Of a stretch of 64,000 nucleotides of DNA, positions 1 to 8,600 are shown piece after piece; within the stretch, counting starts at the first letter, position 1; each line of letters begins with the position of its first letter. The DNA lies in NCBI RefSeq assembly GCF_008705135.1, contig NZ_CP023694.1:4011001-4075000 (forward strand), read 5' to 3'. A program made the position numbers and the translations under genes. The stretch comes from Streptomyces coeruleorubidus (GTDB lineage Bacteria; Actinomycetota; Actinomycetes; Streptomycetales; Streptomycetaceae). The notes beneath the pieces are model-generated. The model worked only from the letters and a program-made list of their open reading frames with translations. It made no database searches and had not been told where the DNA came from.

Positions 1-1
1 C

Positions 2-1075
2 GGCGTGCTGATGTTCTTCGTGCTGGCCGCGTTCGGCTGTCTGCTCGTCGACCGGGACAAGGCCCGCGAGAAACTCGCCGCGGCGCTCCCGGTGGATGCC
101 GACGGCCGGGTCCGGCCCGACCGGCACGTCGCCGAGACGGCCCGCCTGGGATGGCGCCCCTGGCGCTGGGCGGCAGGCCTGATGCTGGGCCTGGCCTTCG
201 GCACCAAGTGGAACGGCCTCTACATCCTGGCCGCGTTCTGCCTGATGGCGGTCCTGTGGGACGTCGGCTCGCGCAGGGTCGCCGGCGCCCGGCACCCGTA
301 CTCGGCGGTGTTCAGGCGTGACACGCGCCTGGCGTTCGTCGCCACGGTCCCGGTCGCGATCGTCACCTACGTGCTGTCCTGGACCGGCTGGATCCTCTCC
401 TCCACCGACGGCTCGGGCGGCTACTTCCGCAACTGGGCCGCCACCGACGGCAAGGGCGGCAGCTGGACCTTCCTGCCCGACTGGCTGCGCAGCCTGTGGC
501 ACTACGAGCACCAGGTGTACGAGTTCCACGTCGGCCTGTCCTCGCCGCACACCTACCAGTCCAACCCGTGGAGCTGGCTGGTCCTGGGCCGCCCGGTGTC
601 GTACTTCTACGAGTCCCCCACGCCCGGCCGGGACGGCTGCCCCGCGGACGCCGGCGAGAAGTGCGCCCGCGAGGTCCTGGCCCTCGGCACGCCGCTGCTG
701 TGGTGGGTCGCCTGCTTCGCGGTCCTCTACGTCCTGTGGCGCTGGCTGTTCCGCCGCGACTGGCGCGCGGGCGCCATCGCCTGCGGCATCGCGGCCGGCT
801 ACCTGCCCTGGTTCATGTACCAGGAGCGCACGATCTTCTTCTTCTACGCCATCGTCTTCCTGCCGTTCCTGTGCCTGGCGGTGGCGATGCTCCTCGGCGC
901 GATCATCGGCCCGCCCCGCTCCACGGACACCCGCCGCGTCGTGGGCGCCACGGGCGCGGGCGTACTCGTCCTGCTGATCGTGTGGAACTTCATCTATTTC
1001 TGGCCGCTGTACACGGGCACCGCCATCCCCATCGACGACTGGCGGGCGCGGATGTGGCTGGACACCTGGGTCTAG
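2..1075 (+). CDS. pmt: Protein O-mannosyltransferase, C-terminal part (partial)
   Basis: The reading frame is open to the left edge, so the N-terminal part lies outside the window; the GTG at position 5 is an internal valine. The visible part is a multi-pass membrane protein with several hydrophobic helices and the sequence GTKWNGLY, typical of the dolichyl-phosphate-mannose-protein mannosyltransferase (PMT/GT39) family including its C-terminal four-helix domain. The family transfers mannose from polyprenyl-phosphate-mannose to Ser/Thr of proteins during Sec export. In S. coelicolor, pmt mutants resist phage phiC31 because receptor glycosylation is lost (established knowledge). The stop at 1073-1075 is followed by a small membrane protein gene. 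Confidence 0.88.
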   Translation, partial: GVLMFFVLAAFGCLLVDRDKAREKLAAALPVDADGRVRPDRHVAETARLGWRPWRWAAGLMLGLAFGTKWNGLYILAAFCLMAVLWDVGSRRVAGARHPYSAVFRRDTRLAFVATVPVAIVTYVLSWTGWILSSTDGSGGYFRNWAATDGKGGSWTFLPDWLRSLWHYEHQVYEFHVGLSSPHTYQSNPWSWLVLGRPVSYFYESPTPGRDGCPADAGEKCAREVLALGTPLLWWVACFAVLYVLWRWLFRRDWRAGAIACGIAAGYLPWFMYQERTIFFFYAIVFLPFLCLAVAMLLGAIIGPPRSTDTRRVVGATGAGVLVLLIVWNFIYFWPLYTGTAIPIDDWRARMWLDTWV

Positions 1076-1126
1076 CTGGTCAGCTGCAAGGATGGCGCGG
1101 ATCATCACACCAAACGGGGGTCGAGC

Positions 1127-1315
1127 ATGCTCGTGCTCATACTGTCGGTCGTCGTCCTGCTGCTCATCGGCGGCTGCGTCTGCGTCTTCTGGGCGGCCCG
1201 GGGCGACGCCCCGCGCTGGGCACGTGGGGTGGCCAAGGTGACGCTGCTCGGCAGTGAACTGACCCGGAGCGCGAACGGGCGTTCCGGGTCACAGCACAGC
1301 AGCGGGGACGACTAG
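1127..1315 (+). CDS. Small single-pass membrane protein
   Basis: This is a 62-residue protein that I do not recognise. It starts with an N-terminal transmembrane helix (residues about 2-24, ending in CVCVFWAA) followed by a short basic and Ser-rich hydrophilic tail. A GGGGGTCGAG ribosome-binding sequence lies just before the ATG. It lies in the same direction between pmt and the penicillin-binding protein genes, 51 bp after the pmt stop, so co-transcription with pmt is possible. The function is unknown. The antisense frame is open here as well, but its product is a low-complexity Arg-rich peptide. Confidence 0.6.
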   Translation: MLVLILSVVVLLLIGGCVCVFWAARGDAPRWARGVAKVTLLGSELTRSANGRSGSQHSSGDD

Positions 1316-1474
1316 TCGAAGGGTCCCGGCACGCTGTCCGGCCTGGTGCGTGTTCGGTCAAAAATCGAAACAACCGTCCCTGTCGTCACCCTCTGCGCTT
1401 AGAGTGCTCCCGGATCGAGCGTTCTGAACGCGTTCAAAGGAGCGCGTGAAGCTCGAGGGGGAGGGGACCGCCCA

Positions 1475-3109
1475 ATGGGCAAGGGGGTCAAGGCCGCTGT
1501 CATAGGCGGCGTGTTCGCGGTGATGGTGGGCGGGGCCGGGTACGGGGCCTACAACATCATGAGCGCGCTGAACGGGGACGGCGGCGGCACGAGCGGGGTG
1601 GCCGCGGAGAAGAAGTCGGGGCCGCCCGACGAGGACGAGGTCAAGGAGACCACGGCCAAGTTCTTCGGCGCCTGGGAGAAGGGCGAGGCCGCGACGGCGG
1701 CGTCGTACACGAACAACGACGCGGCCGCCGAGCAGCTGCTGACCGCCTTCGGGGACGACGCGCACATCACCGACGTGAAGATCACGCCCGGCGCGGCGAG
1801 CGGCACCACCGTGCCGTACACGGTGAAGGCGAAGGTGGCCTACGACGGGAAGTCCAAGCCGCTGAGCTACAGCGGCAAGCTGAAGGTCGTGCGCGGGCTC
1901 ACCACCGGACGGCCGCTGGTCGACTGGCAGCCGTCCGTCGTGCACCCCGAGCTGAAGAAGGACGACACGCTCGTCACGGAGCAGTCGGCCAGCCCGCCCA
2001 TCGAGGCGGTCGGCCGTGACGGCTCCGTGCTGACGAAGGAGAAGTACCCCTCCCTCGGCCCTGTGCTGGACGCCTTGCGCGACACGTACGGTGCGAAGTC
2101 CGGCGGTTCCCCCGGCGTCGAGCTGGTGGTCCGCCACACCGGCGGGAGCGCTCCCGACTCCCCGCTGCTCACCCTCGCCGAGGGCAGGCCCGGCAAGCTC
2201 ATCACCACGATCAGCCCGAGCGCGCAGGCGGCGGCCGAGAAGGCGGTCAAGCGGTTCGCCCAGTCGTCGGTGGTGGCCGTCAAGCCGAGCACCGGTGAGG
2301 TGCTGGCCGTGGCGAACAACCGTACGGACGGCTTCAACGCGGCCTTCGACGGCCAGGCCGCACCCGGCTCCACGATGAAGATCATCACCGCCGCGATGCT
2401 CATCGACAACGGCGTGACCTCGATGAACGGCCCGGCACCCTGCCCGTCGAGCGCCGTGTGGCAGGGGCAGAAGTTCGAGAACCTCACCGGCATGGACCCC
2501 AACGAGAGCGCCACCCTCGCCAACAGCTTCATGCGGTCCTGCAACACCGCCTTCATCAAGCTCATCGACGAGAAGCCGCTCACGGACGCCTCGCTGGCCC
2601 AGGAGGCCGAGCAGCGCTTCGGGCTGGGACAGGACAACTGGAAGACCGGCATCGCCTCCTTCGACGGCAGCGTCCCCGAAGTCAGCGGCCCGGACCGGGC
2701 GGCCGGTGCCATCGGGCAGGGCCAGGTGCAGATGAGCCCGCTGAACATGGCCTCGGTGACCGCCACCGCGATCACCGGCACCTTCCGCCAGCCCTATCTC
2801 GTCTCGCCGAAGCTGGACGATCGTCAGCTCGCCCAGGCCCAGGGCCTGAAGGCGAGCACCGCCGCCCAGCTCAAGCAGATGATGCGGCTCACCGCCACCC
2901 AGGGCACCGCCCAGGAGGCCATGGCCGGGCTCGGTGGTGACATCGGTGCCAAGACCGGTTCCGCCGAGGTCGACGGGAACGCCAAGTCCAACAGCTGGTT
3001 CACCGGGTTCCGTGACGACATCGCGGCGGCGGCCATGACCGAGCAGGGCGGCCACGGCGGCGACGCGGCCGGGCCGATTGTCGCAGCCGTGCTACGAACA
3101 GGTGGCTGA
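1475..3109 (+). CDS. Penicillin-binding protein (transpeptidase), first tandem copy
   Basis: A 544-residue membrane-anchored D,D-transpeptidase that would cross-link peptidoglycan outside the membrane. There is one N-terminal signal-anchor helix (about residues 7-30), an NTF2-like (MecA-N type) domain at about 55-165, a linker, and a transpeptidase domain with all three active-site motifs: S299-T-M-K302, S355-C-N357 and K493-T-G-S496. No transglycosylase domain is present, so it is class B-like. The ATG start follows a GAGGGGGAGGGG ribosome-binding region. The next gene (3206-4876) is a full-length paralogue in the same orientation, indicating tandem duplication. Confidence 0.92.
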   Translation: MGKGVKAAVIGGVFAVMVGGAGYGAYNIMSALNGDGGGTSGVAAEKKSGPPDEDEVKETTAKFFGAWEKGEAATAASYTNNDAAAEQLLTAFGDDAHITDVKITPGAASGTTVPYTVKAKVAYDGKSKPLSYSGKLKVVRGLTTGRPLVDWQPSVVHPELKKDDTLVTEQSASPPIEAVGRDGSVLTKEKYPSLGPVLDALRDTYGAKSGGSPGVELVVRHTGGSAPDSPLLTLAEGRPGKLITTISPSAQAAAEKAVKRFAQSSVVAVKPSTGEVLAVANNRTDGFNAAFDGQAAPGSTMKIITAAMLIDNGVTSMNGPAPCPSSAVWQGQKFENLTGMDPNESATLANSFMRSCNTAFIKLIDEKPLTDASLAQEAEQRFGLGQDNWKTGIASFDGSVPEVSGPDRAAGAIGQGQVQMSPLNMASVTATAITGTFRQPYLVSPKLDDRQLAQAQGLKASTAAQLKQMMRLTATQGTAQEAMAGLGGDIGAKTGSAEVDGNAKSNSWFTGFRDDIAAAAMTEQGGHGGDAAGPIVAAVLRTGG

Positions 3110-3205
3110 TCTCACCTCCGCCGGACGGGACTCTAGGGTGGTGGCCGTCGTTGGGACAGCCGAGGGCAACGGGGACCCTGGGAATTCGTGGAGGAACGAA
3201 CAGCT

Positions 3206-4876
3206 GTGGGCAACAGAAGGCGCGTCGCCGAGCGAGGGAAGACGAGACCCGCCGTGATCGGCGGGATGATCGCCGTGGTCGTCGGCGGTGCCGGGCTCGG
3301 CGCCTACGCGCTGTACGGCGGCGCGTCGGCCGACGACGGCACCCGGTCGGCCTCCACCGACCAGAAGCCCGAGGTGAAGACCGGGCCCCTGTCGGCGACC
3401 GAGGTCACCACCACCGCCAAGGCCTTCCTCACCGCCTGGCAGTCGGGGAAGGTCACCGAGGCCGCCGCGGCCACGGACGACTCGGCCGCGGCGAAGTTGC
3501 TGCTCACGGGCTACACCAAGGACGCCCGCATCAAGGACGTCACCCTCACCCCGGGCACGCCCGCGGGCGACAAGGTGCCGTTCTCCGTCAAGGCCACGGT
3601 GTCGTACAAGGACACCGAGAAGCCGCTGGCGTACGACAGCGCGCTGACCGTCGTCCGCCGCACGAGCGACGGGAAGCCGCTGGTCGACTGGCACTCGGCG
3701 GTCGTCCACCCCGATCTGAAGGACGGCGACAAGCTGGTCACCGGCGAGGCGGGCACGCCCCCGGTCAAGGCGCTCGACCGGGACGGCGGCGAGCTGACCA
3801 AGAAGAAGTACGCCTCGCTGGGGCCCGTCCTGGACGGGCTGCGCGAGAAGTACGGCAAGCAGGCGGGCGGCAAGGCCGGCATCGAGCTCCGGGTCGAGCG
3901 CGGGAAGTCCGCCGAGTCGGACGACCTGTCCGACAAGACCCTGCTGGAGCTGAGCAAGGGCACGCCCGGCACGGTGAAGACCACGCTGGACCCCGCCCTC
4001 CAGGCGGCGGCCGAGAAGCAGGTCGCGAAGAAGGCCCGGTCGTCGGTGGCCATGGTGCGGCCCTCGACCGGCGAGATCCTGGCCGCCGCCAACGCCTCGC
4101 CCGGCTTCAACACCGCCTTCCAGGGCTCCCTGGCCCCCGGCTCCACGATGAAGGTCATCACCGCGTCGCTGCTGCTCGAGAAGAACCTGGCCTCGGCGGA
4201 CAAGAAGCACCCGTGCCCGAAGTACTTCACGTACGGGCACTGGAAGTTCCAGAACGACAAGAAGTTCGAGATCAAGGACGGCACGTTCAAGGCGAGCTTC
4301 GCCCGCTCCTGCAACACGGCCTTCATCAGTCAGGCGCCCAAGCTCAAGGACGACGACCTGACCAAGCAGGCCCAGCAGGTCTTCGGCCTGGGGATGAACA
4401 ACTGGGCGATCGGTGTGCCCTCCTTCGACGGCGCTGTGCCGGTGCAGTCGGCGGCGCAGATGGGCGCCTCACTGATCGGGCAGGGCGGTGTCCGGATGAA
4501 CCCGCTGAACATGGCGTCGGTGTCGGCGACGGTCAAGTCCGGCACCTTCCGCCAGCCGTATCTGGTCTCCCCGGACGTGGACGGCCGCAAGCTCGCCACG
4601 GCCTCGCGCACCCTGTCGTCGGGCACGCTGTCCCAGCTTCGTGAGCTGATGTCGTACACGGCCGACTACGGCACGGCCGCGGAGGCGATGGCCGGGGTCG
4701 GCGGTGACGCCGGCGCGAAGACCGGGTCCGCCGAGGTCGACGGGCAGAAGAAGCCGAACGGCTGGTTCACCGCCTACCGGGGTGATCTGGCGGCCGCGGG
4801 TGTGGTCCAGCAGGGCGGCCACGGCGGCGAGACGGCCGGGCCGATCGTGGCGGCGCTGCTGAAGACGGGCGGCTGA
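3206..4876 (+). CDS. Penicillin-binding protein (transpeptidase), second tandem copy
   Basis: A 556-residue paralogue of the preceding gene with the same layout: N-terminal anchor helix, NTF2-like domain, then a transpeptidase domain with STMK, SCN and KTGS motifs. I chose the GTG at 3206 (product MGNRRR...) rather than the GTG at 3188, because GGAGGA at 3190-3195 is then a ribosome-binding site at normal spacing and the N terminus aligns with that of the first copy. About 96 bp separate the two genes. The two proteins share long identical stretches around the motifs but differ in the N-terminal domain, so they may have diverged in partner or timing. Role in cell-wall cross-linking is by family. 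Confidence 0.92.
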   Translation: MGNRRRVAERGKTRPAVIGGMIAVVVGGAGLGAYALYGGASADDGTRSASTDQKPEVKTGPLSATEVTTTAKAFLTAWQSGKVTEAAAATDDSAAAKLLLTGYTKDARIKDVTLTPGTPAGDKVPFSVKATVSYKDTEKPLAYDSALTVVRRTSDGKPLVDWHSAVVHPDLKDGDKLVTGEAGTPPVKALDRDGGELTKKKYASLGPVLDGLREKYGKQAGGKAGIELRVERGKSAESDDLSDKTLLELSKGTPGTVKTTLDPALQAAAEKQVAKKARSSVAMVRPSTGEILAAANASPGFNTAFQGSLAPGSTMKVITASLLLEKNLASADKKHPCPKYFTYGHWKFQNDKKFEIKDGTFKASFARSCNTAFISQAPKLKDDDLTKQAQQVFGLGMNNWAIGVPSFDGAVPVQSAAQMGASLIGQGGVRMNPLNMASVSATVKSGTFRQPYLVSPDVDGRKLATASRTLSSGTLSQLRELMSYTADYGTAAEAMAGVGGDAGAKTGSAEVDGQKKPNGWFTAYRGDLAAAGVVQQGGHGGETAGPIVAALLKTGG

Positions 4877-4892
4877 GCTCCGAGTTCGAAGC

Positions 4893-5258
4893 TCAGTGAG
4901 TGACCGGTTCCGCGGCGGCCATGTACGTCCGCCGCAGGAACCGCAGCAGCGCCTGCCGCTCGAACTGCACCACCGACACCCCGTGCGCGGAGTGGAACTC
5001 CACGACGGCCTGCACCCGGCCGCACGGCCACACCCGGACCTCGCCGCTGCCCGTGGGGGCCCGCAGCCCCTCCTCCAGCAGCCGGCGGTCGAAGGTCCAC
5101 TCGCGCGCCCCGGCCCCGGGCAGCCCGATCCGTACGGCGCCCGGGTCCCGATCAGGGTCGTAGCGCAGCGTGACGGGGACCGCTTCCTGCTCCGCGTCCA
5201 GTAGGACGTCCGCATCCGTGACGATGTGGGCTCGCGCGTACTGCTCGATTACGGACAT
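4893..5258 (-). CDS. ssgE: SsgA-like protein (SALP family), probably SsgE
   Basis: A 121-residue protein of the SsgA/SsgB family, found only in morphologically complex actinomycetes, where members steer septum placement, peptidoglycan synthesis and spore separation. Family features include the opening VIEQYARAHIV, the central region RYDPDRDPGAVRI and the C-terminal FLRRTY. From memory, SCO3158, immediately after two PBP genes in S. coelicolor, is ssgE, which is linked to correct spore dissociation; the position here matches. It converges with the tandem PBP genes (only 16 bp apart) and diverges from the metal transporter operon. The start is an ATG preceded by AAAGGCCCG. Confidence 0.85.
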   Translation of the reverse strand: MSVIEQYARAHIVTDADVLLDAEQEAVPVTLRYDPDRDPGAVRIGLPGAGAREWTFDRRLLEEGLRAPTGSGEVRVWPCGRVQAVVEFHSAHGVSVVQFERQALLRFLRRTYMAAAEPVTH

Positions 5259-5390
5259 CGGACGGGCCTTTCACCGTGCGCTACCAGCGTGGAGACTGTG
5301 TGTCCACTCCCCTCCAATGTCGCATATTTTCCGGATTGCGCCCCTGGAGGCCGGACATATCACCGATGAGATAAAACGAGCATCACGCTC

Positions 5391-5406
5391 TTGCAAATCG
5401 TTCGCA
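5391..5406. promoter_or_regulatory. Candidate Nur (nickel-uptake regulator) box
   Basis: TTGCAAATCGTTCGCA contains TGCAA-N5-TCGCA, one base off the inverted TGCAA-N5-TTGCA arrangement reported for the Fur-family nickel regulator Nur in Streptomyces. It sits about 20 bp upstream of the nikMN/cbiMN start in an AT-richer stretch, where a repressor site would block transcription. I see no cobalamin riboswitch in the 168-bp divergent region. The site is inferred from sequence only. Confidence 0.4.
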
Positions 5407-5426
5407 TCTAGCCACATCATCGAACG

Positions 5427-6518
5427 GTGCATGTACCTGACGGATTCATCAACGCGCCCACCTCCGCCGCCACCGGTGTGATCGCCGCGGGCGCCATCGC
5501 CGTGAGCCTGCGCGGCGCACGCCGGGAGCTCGACGAGCGGACGGCACCGCTGGCAGGACTCGTCGCGGCGTTCATCTTCGCGGTGCAGATGCTGAACTTC
5601 CCCGTCGCGGCGGGGACCAGCGGCCATCTGCTCGGCGGTGCGCTCGCCGCGATACTCGTCGGCCCCTACACAGGGGTCCTGTGCGTCTCCGTCGTCCTGC
5701 TCATGCAGGGCATCCTCTTCGCCGACGGCGGCCTGACCGCGCTCGGCGTCAACATCACCAACATGGCGATCGTCACCACGGTCGTCGCCTACGCCCTCTT
5801 CCGCGGCCTGGTGAAGGTGCTGCCCCGCACCCGCCGGTCGGTCACCGTGGCCTCCTTCGTCGCCGCCCTGGTCTCCGTGCCGGCCGCCGCCCTGGCCTTC
5901 ACGGTGATGTACGCGATCGGCGGCACCACCGACGTGTCGATCGGCAAGGTCGCCACCGCCATGGTCGGCGTGCACGTCCTGATCGGCATCGGGGAGGCCG
6001 CGATCACCGCGCTGACCGTCGGCTCGGTCATCGCCGTACGCCCGGACCTGGTGTACGGGGCGCGCGGCCTCACGCACAAGCTCAAGCTGCGGGTGAACGG
6101 CGAACTCGTCGACGCGCCACAGGCCGAGCCGGAGCCCGCCCCCGTGGCCGCCCGGACCTCGCACCGCAAGGTGTGGGCGGCGGGCCTGGCCGCCTCCCTG
6201 GTCCTGGCCGGGTTCGTCAGCTTCTACGCCTCCGCCGACCCCGACGGCCTGGAGAAGGTGGCAGCCGACCACGGCATCGACAAGAGGGCCGAGGAGCACG
6301 CGGTGGCCGACTCCCCGCTCGCCGACTACGGCGTCGAGGACGTCGACGACGCCCGCCTGTCCGGCGGACTGGCGGGTGTCATCGGTGTCGGGGTCACGGT
6401 CGTCGCGGGCAGCGCGGTCTTCTGGGCCGTACGCCGTCGCCGTTCGGACAGCACGTCCCCGTCGGACACGACGGACACGACCGACACGACGCCCAGCACA
6501 AGCACGACGAGCGTCTGA
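5427..6518 (+). CDS. nikMN: ECF metal transporter, fused CbiM-CbiN (NikM-NikN) component
   Basis: A 363-residue membrane protein that captures Ni2+ or Co2+ for an energy-coupling-factor ABC transporter. It begins MHVPDG; in this family the N terminus and His2 coordinate the metal, which fixes the GTG at 5427 as the start. His67 (GTSGHLLG) is the other conserved ligand. Residues 1-215 form the CbiM part and residues about 245-340 form a CbiN-like part carrying the PDGLE motif (272-276) and a final helix, so M and N are fused. CbiQ and CbiO follow directly. Without a nearby cobalamin operon, nickel is as likely as cobalt; the Nur-like box upstream favours nickel. Confidence 0.9.
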   Translation: MHVPDGFINAPTSAATGVIAAGAIAVSLRGARRELDERTAPLAGLVAAFIFAVQMLNFPVAAGTSGHLLGGALAAILVGPYTGVLCVSVVLLMQGILFADGGLTALGVNITNMAIVTTVVAYALFRGLVKVLPRTRRSVTVASFVAALVSVPAAALAFTVMYAIGGTTDVSIGKVATAMVGVHVLIGIGEAAITALTVGSVIAVRPDLVYGARGLTHKLKLRVNGELVDAPQAEPEPAPVAARTSHRKVWAAGLAASLVLAGFVSFYASADPDGLEKVAADHGIDKRAEEHAVADSPLADYGVEDVDDARLSGGLAGVIGVGVTVVAGSAVFWAVRRRRSDSTSPSDTTDTTDTTPSTSTTSV

Positions 6519-6519
6519 C

Positions 6520-7281
6520 ATGGGAGCAGGGCACGCGCACAAGCTCTACCGGCACGGGCACTCGCCCGTGCACGGCCTGCCGCCGCACACCAAGCTCGCC
6601 GCCGTGTTCGCCTTCGTGGTGGTCGTGGTGTCGACTCCGCGGGAGGCGATGTGGGCGTTCGGGGTGTACGCCGTGCTGCTCGGGGCCGTGGCGTACGTCG
6701 CGCGCGTGCCCGCGGGTTTCCTGCTGAGGCGGCTGCTGATCGAGGTGCCGTTCGTCGCGTTCGCCGTGCTGATGCCGTTCGTGGCGGAGGGCGAACGGGT
6801 CGACGTCCTCGGTATGTCCCTGAGCGTCAACGGCCTGTGGGGCGCCTGGAACGTGCTCGCCAAGGGCACGCTCGGCGTCGCCGCCTCCGTGCTCCTCGCC
6901 GCCACCACCGAGCTGCGCGAACTCCTCCTGGGCCTCCAGCGGCTCAGGCTCCCGCCGCTCCTCGTGCAGATCGCGTCCTTCATGATCCGCTACGGCGACG
7001 TCATCACGGACGAGATGCGGCGCATGCGGATCGCCCGGGAGTCGCGCGGCTTCGAGGCGAAGGGCGTCCGGCACTGGGGCGTCCTGGCCAAGTCCGCGGG
7101 CGCCCTGTTCATCCGTTCCTACGAGCGCGGCGAGCGCGTGCACCTGGCCATGATCAGCCGCGGGTACGCCGGTTCCATGCCGGTCATCGACGAGGTGACC
7201 GCGTCCCGGGCGCAGTGGACGTACGCCCTCGCCCTCCCCTGTGCCGCCCTCGCCGTCTGTCTGCTGGGATGGGCCCTGTGA
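6520..7281 (+). CDS. cbiQ: ECF transporter T component CbiQ/NikQ
   Basis: A 253-residue integral membrane protein, the scaffold that couples the ATPase to the metal-binding subunit. It shows several hydrophobic helices, an N-terminal HGHSPVHGLPPHTKL segment typical of CbiQ, and the cytosolic coupling-helix signatures around RIARESRGFEAKG and ISRGYAGSMP (the Ala-Arg-Gly-type motifs of T components). The ATG at 6520 is one base after the nikMN stop. The longer open frame upstream overlaps nikMN and is rejected. The gene overlaps the next one by 4 bp (GTGA), indicating translational coupling. Confidence 0.9.
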   Translation: MGAGHAHKLYRHGHSPVHGLPPHTKLAAVFAFVVVVVSTPREAMWAFGVYAVLLGAVAYVARVPAGFLLRRLLIEVPFVAFAVLMPFVAEGERVDVLGMSLSVNGLWGAWNVLAKGTLGVAASVLLAATTELRELLLGLQRLRLPPLLVQIASFMIRYGDVITDEMRRMRIARESRGFEAKGVRHWGVLAKSAGALFIRSYERGERVHLAMISRGYAGSMPVIDEVTASRAQWTYALALPCAALAVCLLGWAL

Positions 7282-8036
7282 CTGATGTGACCCCCTCACT
7301 GGACGTGGCCGGTCTGGCCTTCGCCTACCCCGACGGGCACCAGGCCCTCTTCGGCGTCGACTTCTCCGTCGCGCGCGGCGAGCGGGTCGCGCTGCTCGGC
7401 CCGAACGGCGCCGGCAAGACGACCCTCGTGCTCCACCTCAACGGCATCCTGACCGGCGGCACCGGCACGGTGAAGGTGGCCGGGCTGCCCGTCGGCAAAC
7501 AGCACATGGCGGAGATCCGGCGCCGGGTCGGCATCGTCTTCCAGGACCCGGACGACCAGCTCTTCATGCCGACCGTCCGGGAGGACGTGGCGTTCGGGCC
7601 CGCCGCGGCCGGGCTCAAGGGGCCGGAGCTGGAGAAGCGCGTGGACCGGGCGCTGGAGCGGGTCGGCATGGCGGAGTTCAAGGACCGCCCGCCGCACCAC
7701 CTCTCCTTCGGTCAGCGCCGCCGGGTGGCCGTGGCGACCGTGCTCGCCATGGAACCGGAGATCCTCGTCCTCGACGAGCCCTCCTCCAACCTCGACCCCG
7801 CCTCCCGCCGTGAACTGGCCGACATCCTGCGCTCCCTCGACGTGACCGTGCTGATGGTCACGCACGACCTGCCGTACGCCCTGGAGCTGTGCCCGCGCTC
7901 CCTGATCCTCAGCGAGGGCGTGATCGCGGCGGACGGCCCGACCGGCGAGCTGCTCTCCGACGAGGAGCTGATGCGCGCCCACCGGCTGGAGCTGCCGTTC
8001 GGCTTCGATCCGCGTTCGGTGACAATGGGCGCGTGA
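7278..8036 (+). CDS. cbiO: ECF transporter ATPase CbiO/NikO
   Basis: A 252-residue ABC ATPase that powers metal uptake. Walker A is GPNGAGKTT (41-49), the Q-loop is VFQDPDDQLF, the ABC signature is LSFGQ (142-146), Walker B is ILVLDE (162-167), and the H-loop His follows in MVTHDLPYAL. VFQDPDDQLF is the usual Q-loop of ECF ATPases. I start at the GTG of a GTGA overlap with cbiQ; ATG 7269 is an in-frame alternative. The 3' end overlaps ohrR by 4 bp, so this operon reads into the peroxide-response gene. Confidence 0.92.
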   Translation: MTDVTPSLDVAGLAFAYPDGHQALFGVDFSVARGERVALLGPNGAGKTTLVLHLNGILTGGTGTVKVAGLPVGKQHMAEIRRRVGIVFQDPDDQLFMPTVREDVAFGPAAAGLKGPELEKRVDRALERVGMAEFKDRPPHHLSFGQRRRVAVATVLAMEPEILVLDEPSSNLDPASRRELADILRSLDVTVLMVTHDLPYALELCPRSLILSEGVIAADGPTGELLSDEELMRAHRLELPFGFDPRSVTMGA

Positions 8037-8494
8037 CGAACGAGGAGACCGAGGGCTCGCTGCTGCTGGACGACCAGCTCTGCTTCGCGCTGTACGCGGC
8101 CCAGCGGGCGGTGACGTCCGTCTACCGCCCCCTCCTCGACGAGCTCGGCCTCACCTATCCGCAGTACCTGGTCCTGCTGGTCCTGTGGGAGCGCGGTGAG
8201 ACCACGGTCAAGGAGCTGGCCGCCGCGTTGAGGCTCGACTACGGCACGGTGTCGCCGCTGCTCAAGCGGCTGGAGAGCGTGGGACTCGTCCGCCGGGAGC
8301 GCGCGGCGCACGACGAGCGCTCGGTGCTGGTCGCCTGCACCGGGGCCGGGGAGGAGCTGCGGGAGCGCGCGGCGGGCGTACCGGGCGCCCTGCTCGCGGC
8401 GACGGGGCTCGCCGCACCGGAGGTCGCGCGTCTACGCGAAGAGCTGTGGCGGCTGGCGGAGAAATCGCAGGCGTCCCCGAACCGCCCGCACTGA
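8033..8494 (+). CDS. ohrR: MarR-family organic-peroxide sensor OhrR
   Basis: A 153-residue MarR-type winged-helix repressor. The N-terminal LDDQLCFALYAA with Cys17 is the OhrR hallmark; that Cys is oxidised by organic hydroperoxides, releasing DNA. The HTH lies around TVKELAAALRLDYGTVSPLLKRLE and the wing around RRERAAHDERSVLV. The GTG start overlaps the cbiO stop (GTGA), so it can be translated from the transporter mRNA. The target gene ohr follows 106 bp downstream in the same direction, unlike the divergent layout known for S. coelicolor ohrA/ohrR. Confidence 0.88.
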   Translation: MTNEETEGSLLLDDQLCFALYAAQRAVTSVYRPLLDELGLTYPQYLVLLVLWERGETTVKELAAALRLDYGTVSPLLKRLESVGLVRRERAAHDERSVLVACTGAGEELRERAAGVPGALLAATGLAAPEVARLREELWRLAEKSQASPNRPH

Positions 8495-8555
8495 TCGCCC
8501 GTTACCCCCGGTTATCACCCCCTGCTGAGCAGATGCTTTCCTACTGGCCGGTACC

Positions 8556-8580
8556 TTGTGCGCGATGTATTAGTGCGCAC
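8556..8580. promoter_or_regulatory. Candidate OhrR operator/promoter upstream of ohr
   Basis: The gap between ohrR and ohr contains GTGCGC twice (8558-8563 and 8573-8578) around an AT-rich spacer; the TGCGC and GCGCA ends also form an inverted repeat. It lies 20-45 bp before the ohr start, where a repressor site is expected. Inference only. Confidence 0.3.
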
Positions 8581-8600
8581 CTGTTCTGGGGGATCCAGCC

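Noticed and set aside
1358..3055. Long minus-strand open frame opposite the first PBP gene
   Set aside because: Shadow of high-GC coding: Gly/Arg/Val/Leu-rich product without motifs, while the plus strand encodes a complete PBP.
5259..5426. Cobalamin riboswitch upstream of the CbiM-like gene
   Set aside because: The region is short (168 bp) and no B12-box-like sequence is visible; a Nur-type site fits better.
5681..6727. Arg-rich plus-strand frame across nikMN and cbiQ
   Set aside because: Low-complexity Arg/Ala/Gly product in a wrong frame of real membrane-protein genes.
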